From an uncultured Clostridia bacterium (GTDB taxonomy: Bacteria > Bacillota > Clostridia > Oscillospirales > CAG-272): a stretch of DNA of 7,228 nucleotides. The notes under the pieces are model-generated. The model saw only the letters and a list, made by a program, of their open reading frames with translations. It was not told the origin of the DNA and did no database searches. Positions 1 to 4,978 of this stretch are shown here, piece after piece. The stretch is taken from positions 1 to 7,228 of the forward strand of contig CAJGCM010000111.1 of the NCBI GenBank assembly GCA_904501765.1, read 5' to 3'. Every line of letters begins with the position of its first letter. Within the stretch, counting starts at the first letter, position 1. The position numbers and the translations under genes are program-made.

Positions 1-573
1 ACGGATAACACCGCAGGTTTCGTCTGCCTGCTCAGGGGTTGCTGTAAGTCCTGTTCCGATTGCCCATACAGGCTCGTATGCGATAATAACGTTCTTAAGC
101 TCCTCCTCGCTGATACCTGCAAGGTCAAGCTTTGTCTGCATAGCTACTACCTCGTTTGTGATTCCTGCAAGGCGCTCTTCCTTAACCTCGCCAAGGCAAA
201 GAATAGGCTTAAGACCTGCTGCAAGAGCTGCCTTTGTTCTGAGGTTTACGGTCTCGTCGGTTTCACCAAAATACTGACGGCGCTCGGAATGACCGATAAC
301 CACGTATTCACAGCCTATCTCGTTAAGCATATCTGCAGAAACCTCGCCTGTATATGCGCCGCTCTTTGCAAAGTGCACGTTCTCTGCTCCGATATGAATA
401 TTTGTTCCCTTTGCCGCTTCAACAGCTACTGCAATATCTACGTAAGGAACGCAGAGCACGATGTCACACTTATCCATTCCCTTAACCATAGGAGCAAGCT
501 CTACTATAAACTTGCGAGCCTCGGAGGGAGTCATATTCATCTTCCAGTTGCCTGCTATTACTGTTCTTCTCAT
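1..573 (-). CDS. tpiA: Triosephosphate isomerase, C-terminally cut by the window edge
   Basis: TIM interconverts dihydroxyacetone phosphate and glyceraldehyde 3-phosphate in the cytoplasm. The visible 191 residues open with 'AGNWKMN' (substrate-contact Asn9 and Lys11). They carry catalytic His95 in 'IGHSERR', Cys126 in 'PILCLGE', catalytic Glu167 in 'AYEPVWAIGTG' and the following phosphate-gripping loop 6. The family is about 250 residues, so the last ~60, with the final barrel units and C-terminal phosphate-binding glycines, lie beyond position 1. The ATG at 571-573 is preceded by AAAGGA with a 9-nt spacer. The gene lies 105 bp downstream of pgk on the same strand, the usual order in Bacillota glycolytic operons. 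I see no convincing separate promoter, so it is probably co-transcribed from the pgk promoter. No frameshift or missing catalytic residue is visible. Identity is secure from the motifs. Confidence 0.97.
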   Translation of the reverse strand, partial: MRRTVIAGNWKMNMTPSEARKFIVELAPMVKGMDKCDIVLCVPYVDIAVAVEAAKGTNIHIGAENVHFAKSGAYTGEVSADMLNEIGCEYVVIGHSERRQYFGETDETVNLRTKAALAAGLKPILCLGEVKEERLAGITNEVVAMQTKLDLAGISEEELKNVIIAYEPVWAIGTGLTATPEQADETCGVIR

Positions 574-606
574 AATTGTACGTCCTTTATAGTATAATAA
601 TCTATT

Positions 607-673
607 TTTTACTGTTAAGCTTTACATAACACTTTCTCGGAGCATATCGCCCCGAGAAAGCAATTTTACTGTT
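607..673. repeat. 10-bp direct repeat flanking the pgk-tpiA hairpin
   Basis: TTTTACTGTT occurs at 607-616 and again at 664-673, on either side of the hairpin at 632-660. The copies are identical. In such A/T-rich DNA this may be chance, or it may be a slippage or insertion footprint. The repeat is seen directly; its meaning is unknown. Confidence 0.5.
632..660 (-). other. Intercistronic hairpin between pgk and tpiA
   Basis: Perfect 9-bp inverted repeat CTTTCTCGG (632-640) and CCGAGAAAG (652-660) with an 11-nt loop. Past a single mismatch, the loop can form two further G-C pairs. In the minus-strand transcript it lies 18 nt after the pgk stop. No U-tract follows (the next bases are TGTTATG), so it is a poor intrinsic terminator. 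A role in 3'-end protection or RNA processing, setting relative pgk and tpiA expression, fits better. That role is inference; the structure is clear. Confidence 0.6.
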
Positions 674-678
674 TTTGA

Positions 679-1995
679 TTATTTGTCCTGGAGGCAGGAA
701 ACACCGGGAAGGTCCTTACCTTCAAGGAACTCAAGAGATGCACCGCCACCTGTGGAAATGTGAGTAATCTTGGAAGCATATCCAAGCTGCTCGCATGCTG
801 CCGCAGAATCACCGCCGCCTACTATGGTAATAGCGGAGCTTTCAGCAAGAGCCTCGGCAACTGCTATGGTACCCTTAGCAAGTGTGGGGTTCTCGAAAAC
901 GCCCATAGGTCCGTTCCATACAACTGTTTTAGCTGCAAGAACCGCATCTGCGAAGAGCTTTGCGGTTTTAGGACCGATATCAAGTCCTTCCTTATCAGCG
1001 GGAATAGCTGTGGAATCAACGTACTCAACGTCAATAGGAGCGTCGATAGGGTTGGGGAAAGCTGCAGCTGTCGCATTGTCAATAGGAAGAAGAAGCTTAA
1101 CGCCGCACTCCTCTGCCTTCTTCATCATATCACGGCAGTAGTCAAGCTTTGTTTCGTCAAGAAGAGAGTTACCCACTCCGTATCCCTTTGCAGCGAGGAA
1201 GGTGAACGCCATACCGCCGCCTATGATAAGAGTGTCAACCTTTGTAAGAAGGTTATCAATAACGTTGAGCTTATCAGCAACCTTTGCGCCGCCAAGGATA
1301 GCAACGAAGGGTCTTTCGGGGTCAGCGAGAGCCTTACCCATTACGGAAAGCTCCTTCTGAATAAGGTAGCCACATACTGCGGGAACATAATCTGCAGCAC
1401 CTGCTGTAGAAGCGTGCGCTCTGTGAGCAGAGCCGAAGGCATCGTTTACGAAGAGGTCAACGCCCTCAGTAAGAGCCTTTGCAAGCTCGGGGTTGTTCTT
1501 GGTTTCTCTTGCGTCAAATCTTGTGTTCTCAAGAAGCACTGCCTCGCCAGCCTTAAGAGCTGCGATTTTAGCCTTTGCATCCTCTCCTACAAGGTCCTCT
1601 GCGAAGGTTACAACCTCACCGCCGAGAAGCTCGTTAAGACGGTCTGCAACGGGCTTAAGAGTAAATTTCTTCTTATCATTTTTAAGAGCCTTTTCAAGGT
1701 AAGCTGCAGTTGCTGCCGCTCTCTCGCACTCGGGAAGAGCCTCAACTGCCTTCTTCTCCTTCTTATCAAGACCGAAGCCCTCTGTGAAAATAGCGTGGGG
1801 CTTACCCATATGAGAGCAAAGAATAACCTTTGCGCCGCCATCAAGAAGATACTTGATTGTGGGGAGAGCGCCTACTATTCTCTTATCGGAGGTGATAACT
1901 CCGTCCTTCATAGGCACGTTGAAGTCGCAACGGACAAGGACTGTTTTGCCGGCTACTTCTACATCTTCAATAGTCTTTTTGTTATAAGCTGCCAT
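679..1995 (-). CDS. pgk: Phosphoglycerate kinase with a ~37-residue insertion
   Basis: PGK transfers the acyl phosphate of 1,3-bisphosphoglycerate to ADP, the first ATP-yielding step of glycolysis, in the cytosol. Family signatures run in order: 'VRCDFNVP' (21-28), Arg39, 'SHMGKP' (61-66), 'LLENTRF' (154-160), 'NDAFGSAHRAHAST' (184-197), 'GGAKVADK' (235-242), 'PMGVFE' (363-368) and nucleotide-loop 'GGGDSAAA' (393-400). At 438 residues it is longer than the usual ~395. The excess sits between 'SHMGKP' and 'FTLKPVA', where a Lys/Glu-rich segment (67-110) replaces a short loop of about seven residues. The start at 1995 has AGGAG at 2004-2008 with an 8-nt spacer. An in-frame ATG at 2049 lies inside the promoter and cannot be used. 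First gene of a pgk-tpiA operon. The insertion is in frame with every motif intact, so I expect an active enzyme. Confidence 0.97.
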   Translation of the reverse strand: MAAYNKKTIEDVEVAGKTVLVRCDFNVPMKDGVITSDKRIVGALPTIKYLLDGGAKVILCSHMGKPHAIFTEGFGLDKKEKKAVEALPECERAAATAAYLEKALKNDKKKFTLKPVADRLNELLGGEVVTFAEDLVGEDAKAKIAALKAGEAVLLENTRFDARETKNNPELAKALTEGVDLFVNDAFGSAHRAHASTAGAADYVPAVCGYLIQKELSVMGKALADPERPFVAILGGAKVADKLNVIDNLLTKVDTLIIGGGMAFTFLAAKGYGVGNSLLDETKLDYCRDMMKKAEECGVKLLLPIDNATAAAFPNPIDAPIDVEYVDSTAIPADKEGLDIGPKTAKLFADAVLAAKTVVWNGPMGVFENPTLAKGTIAVAEALAESSAITIVGGGDSAAACEQLGYASKITHISTGGGASLEFLEGKDLPGVSCLQDK

Positions 1996-2037
1996 AATTT
2001 TTTCTCCTTTTAGAGTTAAATTTTTACATACGCATTT

Positions 2038-2066
2038 ATAATAACACATTGTTTAAACTTAGTCAA
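2038..2066 (-). promoter_or_regulatory. Extended -10 sigma-A promoter of pgk-tpiA
   Basis: Read on the minus strand: TTGACT (2066-2061), a 17-nt spacer, then TATTAT (2043-2038) preceded by the extended -10 motif TGT. The start of transcription would fall near 2031-2034, giving a leader of about 38 nt that includes the AGGAG Shine-Dalgarno site. This also supports the pgk start at 1995. I see no CggR- or cre-like operator next to it. Confidence 0.85.
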
Positions 2067-2133
2067 GAAGAAATTGTTAAAAATAAAACAAATCATTAAA
2101 AATAAACAAAATTAAAACAAAATCCATAAAACC
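2067..2133 (-). promoter_or_regulatory. A/T-rich upstream tract, possible UP element for pgk
   Basis: About 65 bp, nearly all A and T, directly upstream of the pgk -35 box. It consists of runs of A4-A5 broken by single C or T bases (T-runs on the pgk coding strand). Such tracts often bind the RNA polymerase alpha C-terminal domain and raise promoter strength, which would suit a glycolytic operon. Composition is seen; the function is inferred. It also separates the divergent pgk and rsmG promoters. Confidence 0.35.
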
Positions 2134-2144
2134 CTCGCTCGGCA

Positions 2145-2173
2145 TTGACAAATACCGTATCAAATGTTAAAAT
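2145..2173 (+). promoter_or_regulatory. Near-consensus sigma-A promoter of rsmG
   Basis: TTGACA (2145-2150), exactly 17 nt, then TAAAAT (2168-2173) with an extended -10 TGT immediately before it. Transcription should begin near 2180, leaving a ~63-nt leader before the rsmG start. It diverges from the pgk promoter, with about 78 bp between the two -35 boxes. Confidence 0.87.
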
Positions 2174-2190
2174 TAGTGAGTAAAAAGCTT

Positions 2191-2222
2191 GTGCGCATCA
2201 ACTCACCTGCTGAGCTGCGCAC
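2191..2222 (+). other. Hairpin in the rsmG 5' leader
   Basis: GTGCGCA (2191-2197) pairs perfectly with TGCGCAC (2216-2222). Inside, CTCA (2202-2205) pairs with TGAG (2211-2214) around a CCTGC loop. The hairpin begins ~10 nt after the expected transcription start and ends 9 nt before the G-run Shine-Dalgarno site (2232-2237). It has no T-tract, so it is not a terminator. Transcript stabilisation or control of ribosome access is possible. Confidence 0.6.
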
Positions 2223-2242
2223 GCAGACTTCGGGGGGATTTT

Positions 2243-2980
2243 ATGAATTTTGACGAAAATCAATTCAGGAGCAATATCGTAAAAATTTTTGACGAAAACG
2301 GCAAGGGGTATATGCTTGACGGAGAAAAAATCGAAAAATTCTTGCGCTTGACGGATATTATGCTCACCGAAAATGAAAAATACAATCTGACGGCGATAAA
2401 GGAGCCTGACAAGATTATACTTAACCACTATGTTGACTGCGCATTTATTGCAGAAAAGATTGAGGGAGGCAAGTACGTTGCAGACGTAGGCTGCGGCGCA
2501 GGCTTTCCGACTCTCCCTATTGCTATATTCCGCCCTGACGTTCGCATACTCGGTATAGATTCTACCGCAAAGCGAACTAATTACGTAAGTATGGCGGCAA
2601 GGGAGCTTGGACTCACGAACGTCACGACCCTTACTGCGAGAGCGGAAGATGCGGCAAAGAGCCCCGATTTGAGAGAAAAATTCGATTACACTGTGGCAAG
2701 AGCGGTGGCGGCTATGCCTGTGCTTTGCGAGCTTTGTATTCCACTAACCAAGCTCGGCGGTAAATTCATTGCAATGAAGGGCAAGAACGCAGCCTGCGAG
2801 CTTGAAGAGGCAAAGCGAGCTATTCCCACTCTCGGCGGAAGACTTCTCTGCTCCGAGGAGGTTACACTGAAGCTTGGCGCAGAGGAGGCATCCCACCCTT
2901 TGATTATCATAGGCAAGGTGACAAAAACCCCCTCGGCCTATCCCAGACCTTACGCAAAGATTGTCAAAGCTCCTCTTTGA
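2243..2980 (+). CDS. rsmG: 16S rRNA (guanine-527-N7)-methyltransferase RsmG (GidB)
   Basis: RsmG uses S-adenosylmethionine to methylate N7 of G527 in the 530 loop of 16S rRNA; loss in other bacteria gives low-level streptomycin resistance. The 245-residue protein has the family's 'YNLTAI' (47-52), the SAM-binding glycine loop 'DVGCGAGFP' (81-89), the 'IDSTAKR' segment after strand 2 (105-111), 'ARAED' (132-136), 'VARAVA' (151-156) and the Gram-positive tail 'YPRPYAKI' (233-240). Most homologues have Gly after 'GFP'; here it is Thr90. Length matches Bacillota homologues (~240) rather than the shorter E. coli form. The ATG at 2243 follows GGGGGG with a 5-nt spacer. An upstream in-frame ATG at 2189 lies at the foot of the leader hairpin and lacks a ribosome site. 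The gene has its own promoter and terminator, with no mnmG directly upstream. Confidence 0.96.
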   Translation: MNFDENQFRSNIVKIFDENGKGYMLDGEKIEKFLRLTDIMLTENEKYNLTAIKEPDKIILNHYVDCAFIAEKIEGGKYVADVGCGAGFPTLPIAIFRPDVRILGIDSTAKRTNYVSMAARELGLTNVTTLTARAEDAAKSPDLREKFDYTVARAVAAMPVLCELCIPLTKLGGKFIAMKGKNAACELEEAKRAIPTLGGRLLCSEEVTLKLGAEEASHPLIIIGKVTKTPSAYPRPYAKIVKAPL

Positions 2981-3039
2981 CGGAAACGAAGAAACCTGCG
3001 ATTTTCAACACCAACCTTTATGGTTAATAGATAGGAAAG

Positions 3040-3077
3040 CAGAGGCGTTGTACTTTTTATACAATGCCCTGTTTTTT
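3040..3077 (+). terminator. Intrinsic terminator of rsmG
   Basis: Stem CAG (3040-3042), bulged A, GGCGTTGTA (3044-3052); 7-nt loop; TACAATGCC (3060-3068), CTG (3069-3071). This gives 12 pairs with one G-U, followed immediately by six T (3072-3077). A textbook Rho-independent terminator 60 nt after the rsmG stop. GCAGAGGC (3039-3046) could alternatively pair with GCTTCTGC (3081-3088), which would compete with the terminator stem. Confidence 0.88.
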
Positions 3078-3195
3078 ATTGCTTCTGCCTAAATGCGACA
3101 GCCCTTTTTATTCGGTTATTACGAAGCACAAAAGCCACTCACCGCTCCTTATGACTGAATGTCCTTTTCAGTTTATTTTACGCAAATTCCGCAGT

Positions 3196-3226
3196 TTGAC
3201 ATATTGTGATAGGATGCGCATAGAAT
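3196..3226 (+). promoter_or_regulatory. Candidate promoter of the Noc-like gene
   Basis: A perfect -35 TTGACA (3196-3201) is followed 19 nt later by TAGAAT (3221-3226). The spacer is longer than the optimal 17, so strength is uncertain. It sits downstream of the rsmG terminator and about 65 nt upstream of the start codon, in the right place to drive the gene alone. Confidence 0.5.
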
Positions 3227-3288
3227 ATAGGTTAAAATATGGTATAGAAAAAATCGGGCGGCTTTTTTAGCCAAAAAGGAGCTTATTT

Positions 3289-3756
3289 ATGAATATGTTT
3301 GATGAGGCGCGCTCTATCGCAGGAATGGTGCAAATGAGGGGAATGACCCAGGAGAAATTAGGAGAGGTGCTTGGGGTCAGCCAATCCTATATCGCTAACA
3401 AGCTGCGGCTTTTGCGCTTTGACGAGGACGCCCAAGAGAAGATTATAAGATACGGTTTATCAGAGCGACACGCAAGGGCGCTTCTGCGTCTTCCCGCCGA
3501 CAGGTGGAGCGTGGCAATAGAAAGAATACACACGGGTAAAATGAGCGTTGCCGAAAGCGAAATACTTATAGACTGCTTACTTGAGGAATTGGAAATTGAG
3601 GAAATCGGCGAGGGGGAAAATTATGCGGATAAGGTTATCCGATTTGAGCGGAGCCTTGACAAATCCTTGAAGAATTTAAGGCTCTTTGGAATCCCCGCCA
3701 GAGCGTTTTACGAAAAGGAACAGGAAAGACTTTTGATAAAAATTGAGGTAGGATAG
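3289..3756 (+). CDS. Short Noc/ParB-family DNA-binding protein without the CTPase domain
   Basis: Full-length Noc and ParB/Spo0J are ~280-residue CTP-dependent DNA clamps in chromosome segregation or nucleoid occlusion. This 155-residue protein matches only their middle and end. 'NMFDEA' (2-7) fits the family's 'NFFEEA' that follows the CTPase domain. The helix-turn-helix 'MTQEKLGEVLGVSQSYIANKLRLL' region spans 19-42, 'LSERHARALLRL' spans 57-68, and 111-155 resembles the C-terminal dimerisation segment of clostridial Noc proteins. The N-terminal ParB/Srx fold with the 'GERR' CTP-binding box is absent. The start has AAGGAG and a 7-nt spacer, and a stop at 3268-3270 closes the frame upstream. 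The preserved HTH and good ribosome site argue for an expressed protein, not debris. Proximity to rsmG is the classic Noc setting. Without the clamp domain, specific DNA binding is plausible but spreading is not. Confidence 0.85.
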   Translation: MNMFDEARSIAGMVQMRGMTQEKLGEVLGVSQSYIANKLRLLRFDEDAQEKIIRYGLSERHARALLRLPADRWSVAIERIHTGKMSVAESEILIDCLLEELEIEEIGEGENYADKVIRFERSLDKSLKNLRLFGIPARAFYEKEQERLLIKIEVG

Positions 3757-3779
3757 GCGCTCGACCTATCCTACCTTTT
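3747..3779. terminator. Hairpin overlapping the Noc-like stop codon, possibly bidirectional
   Basis: Perfect 11-bp inverted repeat GGTAGGATAGG (3747-3757) and CCTATCCTACC (3765-3775) with a 7-nt loop, followed by TTTT (3776-3779). The TAG stop (3754-3756) is inside the left arm. On the minus strand the arm is followed by TCAATTTTTATC, a weak T-tract, so it could also catch transcripts of the converging PfkB gene. Seen directly; strength in either direction is uncertain because both T-tracts are short or displaced. Confidence 0.75.
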
Positions 3780-3903
3780 CATTCGCAACTAATTATAATT
3801 AAGCGCAACACTTTAAATATGACGAATTACATCATTCCCAAAAACACCTTGGAGCAAAATGCCATTTATAAGCAGGGTAACGAGCTAAGAATCCTCGCAT
3901 TTC

Positions 3904-4833
3904 TTAGCACGGATGTGCCTCTGTCATATCAAAAAGTGTCATTACGTTATCAAAATCGGGAGCTTCTGTTCCCTCTTCCAAACAGGCGGCGCTACCAAAT
4001 GCCACCGCAAACCGCAAACAATCGGACAGGGGCAACCCCCGCTTTGAGGCGAAGATGAAGCCTCCGATTCCGCTATCCCCGGCGCCTATGGTTGAAATTG
4101 CTTCAATCTCTGGCGCTCCCACCGTATACTTGCCTTCGGGCGACGCTAATGCCGCCCCTTTATCTCCCAAGGAAACAATTACGTTTTCGACTCCCATGTG
4201 CCGTAGCCTCTCGGCAAAAGATGCGGCTTCTTTAAGGTCCTTTGGGACGCTGCCTGAATAGGCGGCTATCTCTTCCTCATTTGGTTTGATAAGATAGGGC
4301 TTTGCCGCCGCTATATCGCTAAGGGAGAAGGAACGTGAATCAAGAACGGTTTTAACACCGCAAAGTCTTGCCGCCTCCAGAAGCTCTATTCCGTCAGAAA
4401 CCGACACGCCCTCGGGCAAAGAGCCTGTTAAGGTAAGAAAATCCCCGGGTGCAAGTCTTTCAAGAAGCTCCCTTTTCAATTCAAGGAAGGTTTCCCTCGG
4501 AACAGGCGCACCGCCGAAGCTTATACGGGTTTCCACGCCTCCGGGCTCGTGAACGGTAATATTCTCACGAACTCTGCCAAAGATAGGTATTATACGGTGG
4601 CAAATGCCCTTATCCGACATCTCTTTTATGAATTCGGAGGAGTTTTCATTGCCTAAAACAACGTAGGCAATATTTGACACGCCTGCGGCAGTTAATGCTT
4701 TTGATACGTTTAGCCCCTTACCGCCTGCGCATTTGTTATCTATGCGCACAAAATTTTCACGCCCTCGGCATAAGCTTTCCACAGAGCAATGGATATCGTA
4801 CGCAGGATTTAACGTTAACGTATAAATCTTCAT
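3904..4833 (-). CDS. PfkB-family sugar-phosphate kinase, 1-phosphofructokinase type
   Basis: Members phosphorylate a sugar phosphate with ATP: fructose 1-phosphate (FruK), tagatose 6-phosphate (LacC) or fructose 6-phosphate (PfkB). The 309-residue protein has the normal length. It shows 'TLTLNPAYD' (5-13, the sugar-binding LNPA.D of this branch), 'AGGKGLNVSKAL' (36-47), 'TGSLPEGV' (136-143), 'KPNEEEI' (183-189), 'SLGDKGA' (221-227) and the ribokinase-family anion hole with catalytic base 'GAGD' (250-253, Asp253). The start at 4833 follows a GGGGGG Shine-Dalgarno site (4838-4843); longer in-frame starts lie in the upstream hairpin. No PTS permease, deoR-type regulator or lac/tagatose gene is adjacent, so the substrate cannot be fixed from context. 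Fructose 1-phosphate is the default guess. It converges on the Noc-like gene and lies downstream of the 739-residue gene, separated by a terminator-like structure. Confidence 0.9.
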   Translation of the reverse strand: MKIYTLTLNPAYDIHCSVESLCRGRENFVRIDNKCAGGKGLNVSKALTAAGVSNIAYVVLGNENSSEFIKEMSDKGICHRIIPIFGRVRENITVHEPGGVETRISFGGAPVPRETFLELKRELLERLAPGDFLTLTGSLPEGVSVSDGIELLEAARLCGVKTVLDSRSFSLSDIAAAKPYLIKPNEEEIAAYSGSVPKDLKEAASFAERLRHMGVENVIVSLGDKGAALASPEGKYTVGAPEIEAISTIGAGDSGIGGFIFASKRGLPLSDCLRFAVAFGSAACLEEGTEAPDFDNVMTLFDMTEAHPC

Positions 4834-4848
4834 AATTCCCCCCTGAAT

Positions 4849-4948
4849 AAAAAGCTGCCGCATCGAGAAGAATTCGCCAATTGTGCAATTATAATTATTT
4901 GCACCCATCGTTGGATACTGTCGAATTCTTGATGCGGCAGTCCTTTTT
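4849..4948 (-). terminator. Large nested palindrome: terminator or attenuator before the PfkB gene
   Basis: Outer arms CTGCCGCATC (4855-4864) and GATGCGGCAG (4931-4940) pair perfectly. After a 3-nt bulge, AAGAATTCG (4868-4876) pairs with CGAATTCTT (4922-4930). Further in, CCAA (4877-4880) pairs with TTGG (4911-4914) and GTGCAA (4883-4888) with TTGCAC (4899-4904). In the minus-strand transcript the stem is followed after one C by TTTTT (4853-4849), and a matching A-tract lies on the other side, so it may work in both directions. The T-tract ends 5 nt before the kinase G-run Shine-Dalgarno site. It could simply end the upstream transcript or attenuate entry into the kinase gene. Confidence 0.75.
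4883..4904 (-). promoter_or_regulatory. Dyad with embedded -10 box in the palindrome loop
   Basis: The inner inverted repeat GTGCAA/TTGCAC (10-bp A/T centre) contains a perfect minus-strand TATAAT at 4893-4888. A start at about 4880 would give the kinase a leader of ~45 nt. The position for a -35 box (4916-4911) reads ATCCAA, a poor match, so any promoter here would need an activator or be weak. The dyad could be an operator over the -10. Candidate only. Confidence 0.3.
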
Positions 4949-4952
4949 AGTT

Positions 4953-4978
4953 AAGGCTGCTCGACTGAAGCACGCCTT
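4953..4978 (-). other. Small hairpin at the 3' end of the 739-residue gene
   Basis: AAGGC+TGCT (4953-4961) pairs with AGCA, one bulged C, then GCCTT (4969-4978) around a 7-nt loop. It touches the stop codon of the upstream gene by one base. No T-tract follows on the minus strand (AACTAAAAAGG), so it is not itself a terminator. It stands 12 nt ahead of the big palindrome and could act with it. Confidence 0.55.

Larger units (their letters stand above)
2981..3288. other. 308-bp spacer between rsmG and the Noc-like gene
   Basis: It holds the rsmG terminator (3040-3077), a weak second hairpin (ACTGAA/TTCAGT, 3154-3172, followed by TTATTTTA) and a candidate promoter at 3196-3226. A 68-codon open frame at 3064-3270 starts inside the terminator without a ribosome site and resembles no protein I know. 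I see no clear ParB N-terminal coding sequence here in the frame I translated. The end of that frame reads 'YRLKYG', only faintly reminiscent of the ParB 'Y.L..GERR' box. Confidence 0.6.

Noticed and set aside
289..597. 102-codon plus-strand frame opposite tpiA
   Set aside because: Antisense shadow of a gene with clear TIM motifs; no ribosome site and a Cys/His-rich random-looking product.
583..611. TTAACA/TATACT-like promoter just before tpiA
   Set aside because: Transcription would start in or after the ribosome site, leaving no usable leader. The A/T-rich spacer gives such matches by chance.
1755..1806. PGK substrate loop reads HMGK instead of HLGR (Arg to Lys)
   Set aside because: The same HMGK form is, from memory, common in clostridial PGKs, so it is a lineage trait and not a defect. 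Only the insertion after it stands out.
760..2013. Long open frame on the plus strand antisense to pgk (over 400 codons)
   Set aside because: It mirrors the codon bias of pgk, has no promoter or ribosome site, and pgk on the other strand carries every family motif.
3064..3270. 68-codon frame between rsmG and the Noc-like gene as a real small protein
   Set aside because: It starts inside the rsmG terminator with no ribosome site, and the product has no recognisable feature.
3819..4058. Small plus-strand frame starting 'MTNYIIPKN', with a slight look of a DnaD-type N-terminus
   Set aside because: No Shine-Dalgarno site, and most of it is antisense to the PfkB gene. The resemblance covers under 30 residues and is too vague to call a remnant.
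4441..4452. CCCCGGG core as a Noc-binding site
   Set aside because: The Noc box is ATTTCCCGGGAAAT; flanks here do not match, and the site is inside the PfkB coding region. No parS (TGTTTCACGTGAAACA) is present either.
4849..4948. Palindrome as a miniature transposable element
   Set aside because: No target-site duplication is seen, the flanks are themselves complementary A- and T-tracts typical of a bidirectional terminator, and only one copy is in the window. A genome-wide copy search could reopen this.
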